This document shows positions 62,773 through 64,000 of a stretch of 64,000 nt of DNA, piece after piece. The notes beneath the pieces are model-generated. The model worked only from the letters and a program-made list of their open reading frames with translations. It searched no databases and was not told the origin of the DNA. Within the stretch, counting starts at the first letter, position 1, and each line of letters opens with the position of its first letter. Location of the stretch: NCBI RefSeq assembly GCF_026745355.1, contig NC_079204.1, positions 3,963,103 to 4,027,102 of the forward strand. The letters run 5' to 3'. Origin of the DNA: Beta vulgaris subsp. vulgaris. Taxonomy: Eukaryota > Streptophyta > Magnoliopsida > Caryophyllales > Amaranthaceae. The translations under genes were made by a program, and so were the position numbers.

Positions 62773-64000
62773 ATAACCTTCAATTTTGGTTTTTTTTTGG
62801 GACATTTTTGGACTTTTTCGGGTCTGGTCATATTTTCTCCCGAAACATTCCTAGGAAAGTCGTTGTGACTTGTGAAATTGCGCGGGTGCTTGGCACCATT
62901 TTTGTTGCCTTGAAAAGCCTCTGAACACCCCATTTGTTCATTTCTCGTGAAACCCAAAATTACCTTGCAATGAACGTAAAGGCATCATATATTCGTTCCA
63001 AGCCACATGATTCATTTCCAATGACCTCCCATGTCCATAGGAGGCATCCCGTGACGTTCGGAGCTCGGTCCCCGGAAAAGTCCGAAAGCGTGTATTATAA
63101 ACTTCAATTTTGGCTGTTTTTTAGGACATTTTTGGACTTTTCTGGGCTTGGTCATATTTCTCCCGAAACATTCCTAGGAAAGTCGATGTGACTTGTGAAA
63201 TTGCGCGGGTGCTTGGCACCATTTCTGTTGCCTCGAAAAGCCTCTAAACACCCCATTTATTCATTTCTCGTGAAACCCAAAATTACTTTGCAATGAACGT
63301 AAATGCATCCATATATTCGTTCCAAGCCACATGATTCATTTCTAATGACCTCCCATGTCCCTAGGAGGCATCCCGTGACGTTCAGAGCTCGGGCCCCGGA
63401 AAGACCGAAAGCGTGTATTATAACCTTCAATTTTGGTTGTTTTTTGGGACATTTTTGGATTTTTTGGCCCTCCTCATATTTTCTCACAAAACATTCCTAG
63501 GATTATCGACGTGACTTGTAACATTGCGTGTGTGCTTGGCACCATTTGCATTGCCTCGAAAAGCCTTTGAATACCCTATTTGTTCATTTCTCGTGAAACC
63601 CAAAATTACCTCGCAATAAACGTAAAAGCATCCATATATTCGTCGCAAGCCACATGATTCCTTTCCAATGACCTCCCATGGACCTAGGAAGCATCCCGTG
63701 GCGTTCGGAGCTCGGGCCTCGGGAAAGTCCGAAAGCGTATATTATAACCTTTAATTTTGACTGTTTTTAAGACATTTTTTTCACTTCTCCGGACTTGGTC
63801 ATATTTTATACCGAAACATTCTTAGGAGTGCCGACGTGAATTGTATTGTTGCTCGGGACCTTGGTACAATTTGCATTGCCTCGTAAAGCCTCTGACAGCC
63901 CATTTGTTCATTTCTCGTGAAACCCAAATTGCATCGAAATAAACGTAAATGCATCCACATATTCGTTCCAAGCCACATAAGTACTTTCCAATGACCTAAC
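62773..64000. repeat. Tandem satellite, monomer about 324 bp, at least 3.8 copies
   Basis: The word ATAAMCTTYAATTTT marks monomer starts at 62773, 63097, 63420 and 63744, giving lengths of 324, 323 and 324 bp. The fourth copy is cut by the window edge. Further landmarks repeat in the same order, for example CATTCCTAGGA, TTGCGCGGGTGCTTGGCACC, TTCATTTCTCGTGAAACCC, ATTCGTTCCAAGCCACATGA and TCGGGCCCCGG-like blocks. The copies differ by scattered substitutions and small indels, with the fourth the most diverged. Open frames in it are by-products of the repeat. Confidence 0.95.

Noticed and set aside
62757..63500. Several 65-85-codon ORFs on both strands near the right edge
   Set aside because: They repeat with the satellite monomer and change register between copies; they are by-products of the tandem repeat.

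Overview
This is an AT-rich nuclear segment from a flowering plant, very probably a eudicot. Evidence for this: long intron-rich genes with plant-specific architectures (an ankyrin-type acyl-CoA-binding protein, a thylakoid lumen pentapeptide protein, a GH17 glucanase), plant SINEs and Stowaway-type MITEs, a cytosolic tRNA-Gly, and a decayed plastid 23S rRNA insertion. I would guess Caryophyllales (spinach/beet/quinoa relatives), but the sequence read alone does not prove it.

Layout, left to right. (1) 1-3745: the 3' part of a thylakoid lumenal 17.4-kDa-type pentapeptide protein gene (+); its first exon is not recognisable and is probably off the left edge. (2) 4748-4818: tRNA-Gly(CCC). (3) 7854-9234: a two-exon GH17 beta-1,3-glucanase (+), bracketed by two SINEs of one family, each with a perfect target-site duplication. 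(4) 12264-17969: a six-exon acyl-CoA-binding protein with ankyrin repeats (+). (5) 19960-23476: an eight-exon ER HSP70, BiP, ending in HDEL (-), with two ERSE-II unfolded-protein-response elements upstream. (6) 23.9-28.4 kb: a gene-poor stretch with a 1.04-kb TIR element built of minisatellite-like repeats, a Stowaway MITE and plastid 23S rRNA remnants. (7) 28462-46489: separase, reconstructed as 25 exons encoding 2191 aa (+). (8) 47132-51600: a secretory-pathway EF-hand protein (+) whose introns are crowded with insertions. (9) 51.6-55.3 kb: repeats, including an unusual hairpin-rich retroposon-like block. (10) About 55.3-59.4 kb: importin subunit beta-1 (+). (11) 59.4-62.8 kb: LINE and MITE debris. 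(12) 62773-64000: a tandem satellite with a monomer of about 324 bp that runs off the right edge.

The genes do not form a pathway; each is a eukaryotic single-gene unit. The gene content is nevertheless informative. From memory of Arabidopsis locus numbers, ACBP1, importin-beta and the TL17 protein are neighbours on chromosome 5 (At5g53470/80/90), while ACBP2 and an EF-hand protein are neighbours on chromosome 4 (At4g27780/90). This window carries one copy of each of these in a single region, which looks like an ancestral block from before duplication and gene loss split it.

All exon models were built by hand from reading frames and splice signals. They close in frame to lengths expected for the families: BiP 665 aa, separase 2191 aa, importin-beta 870 aa, ACBP 372 aa, GH17 374 aa, EF-hand 357 aa. 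No database search was run.
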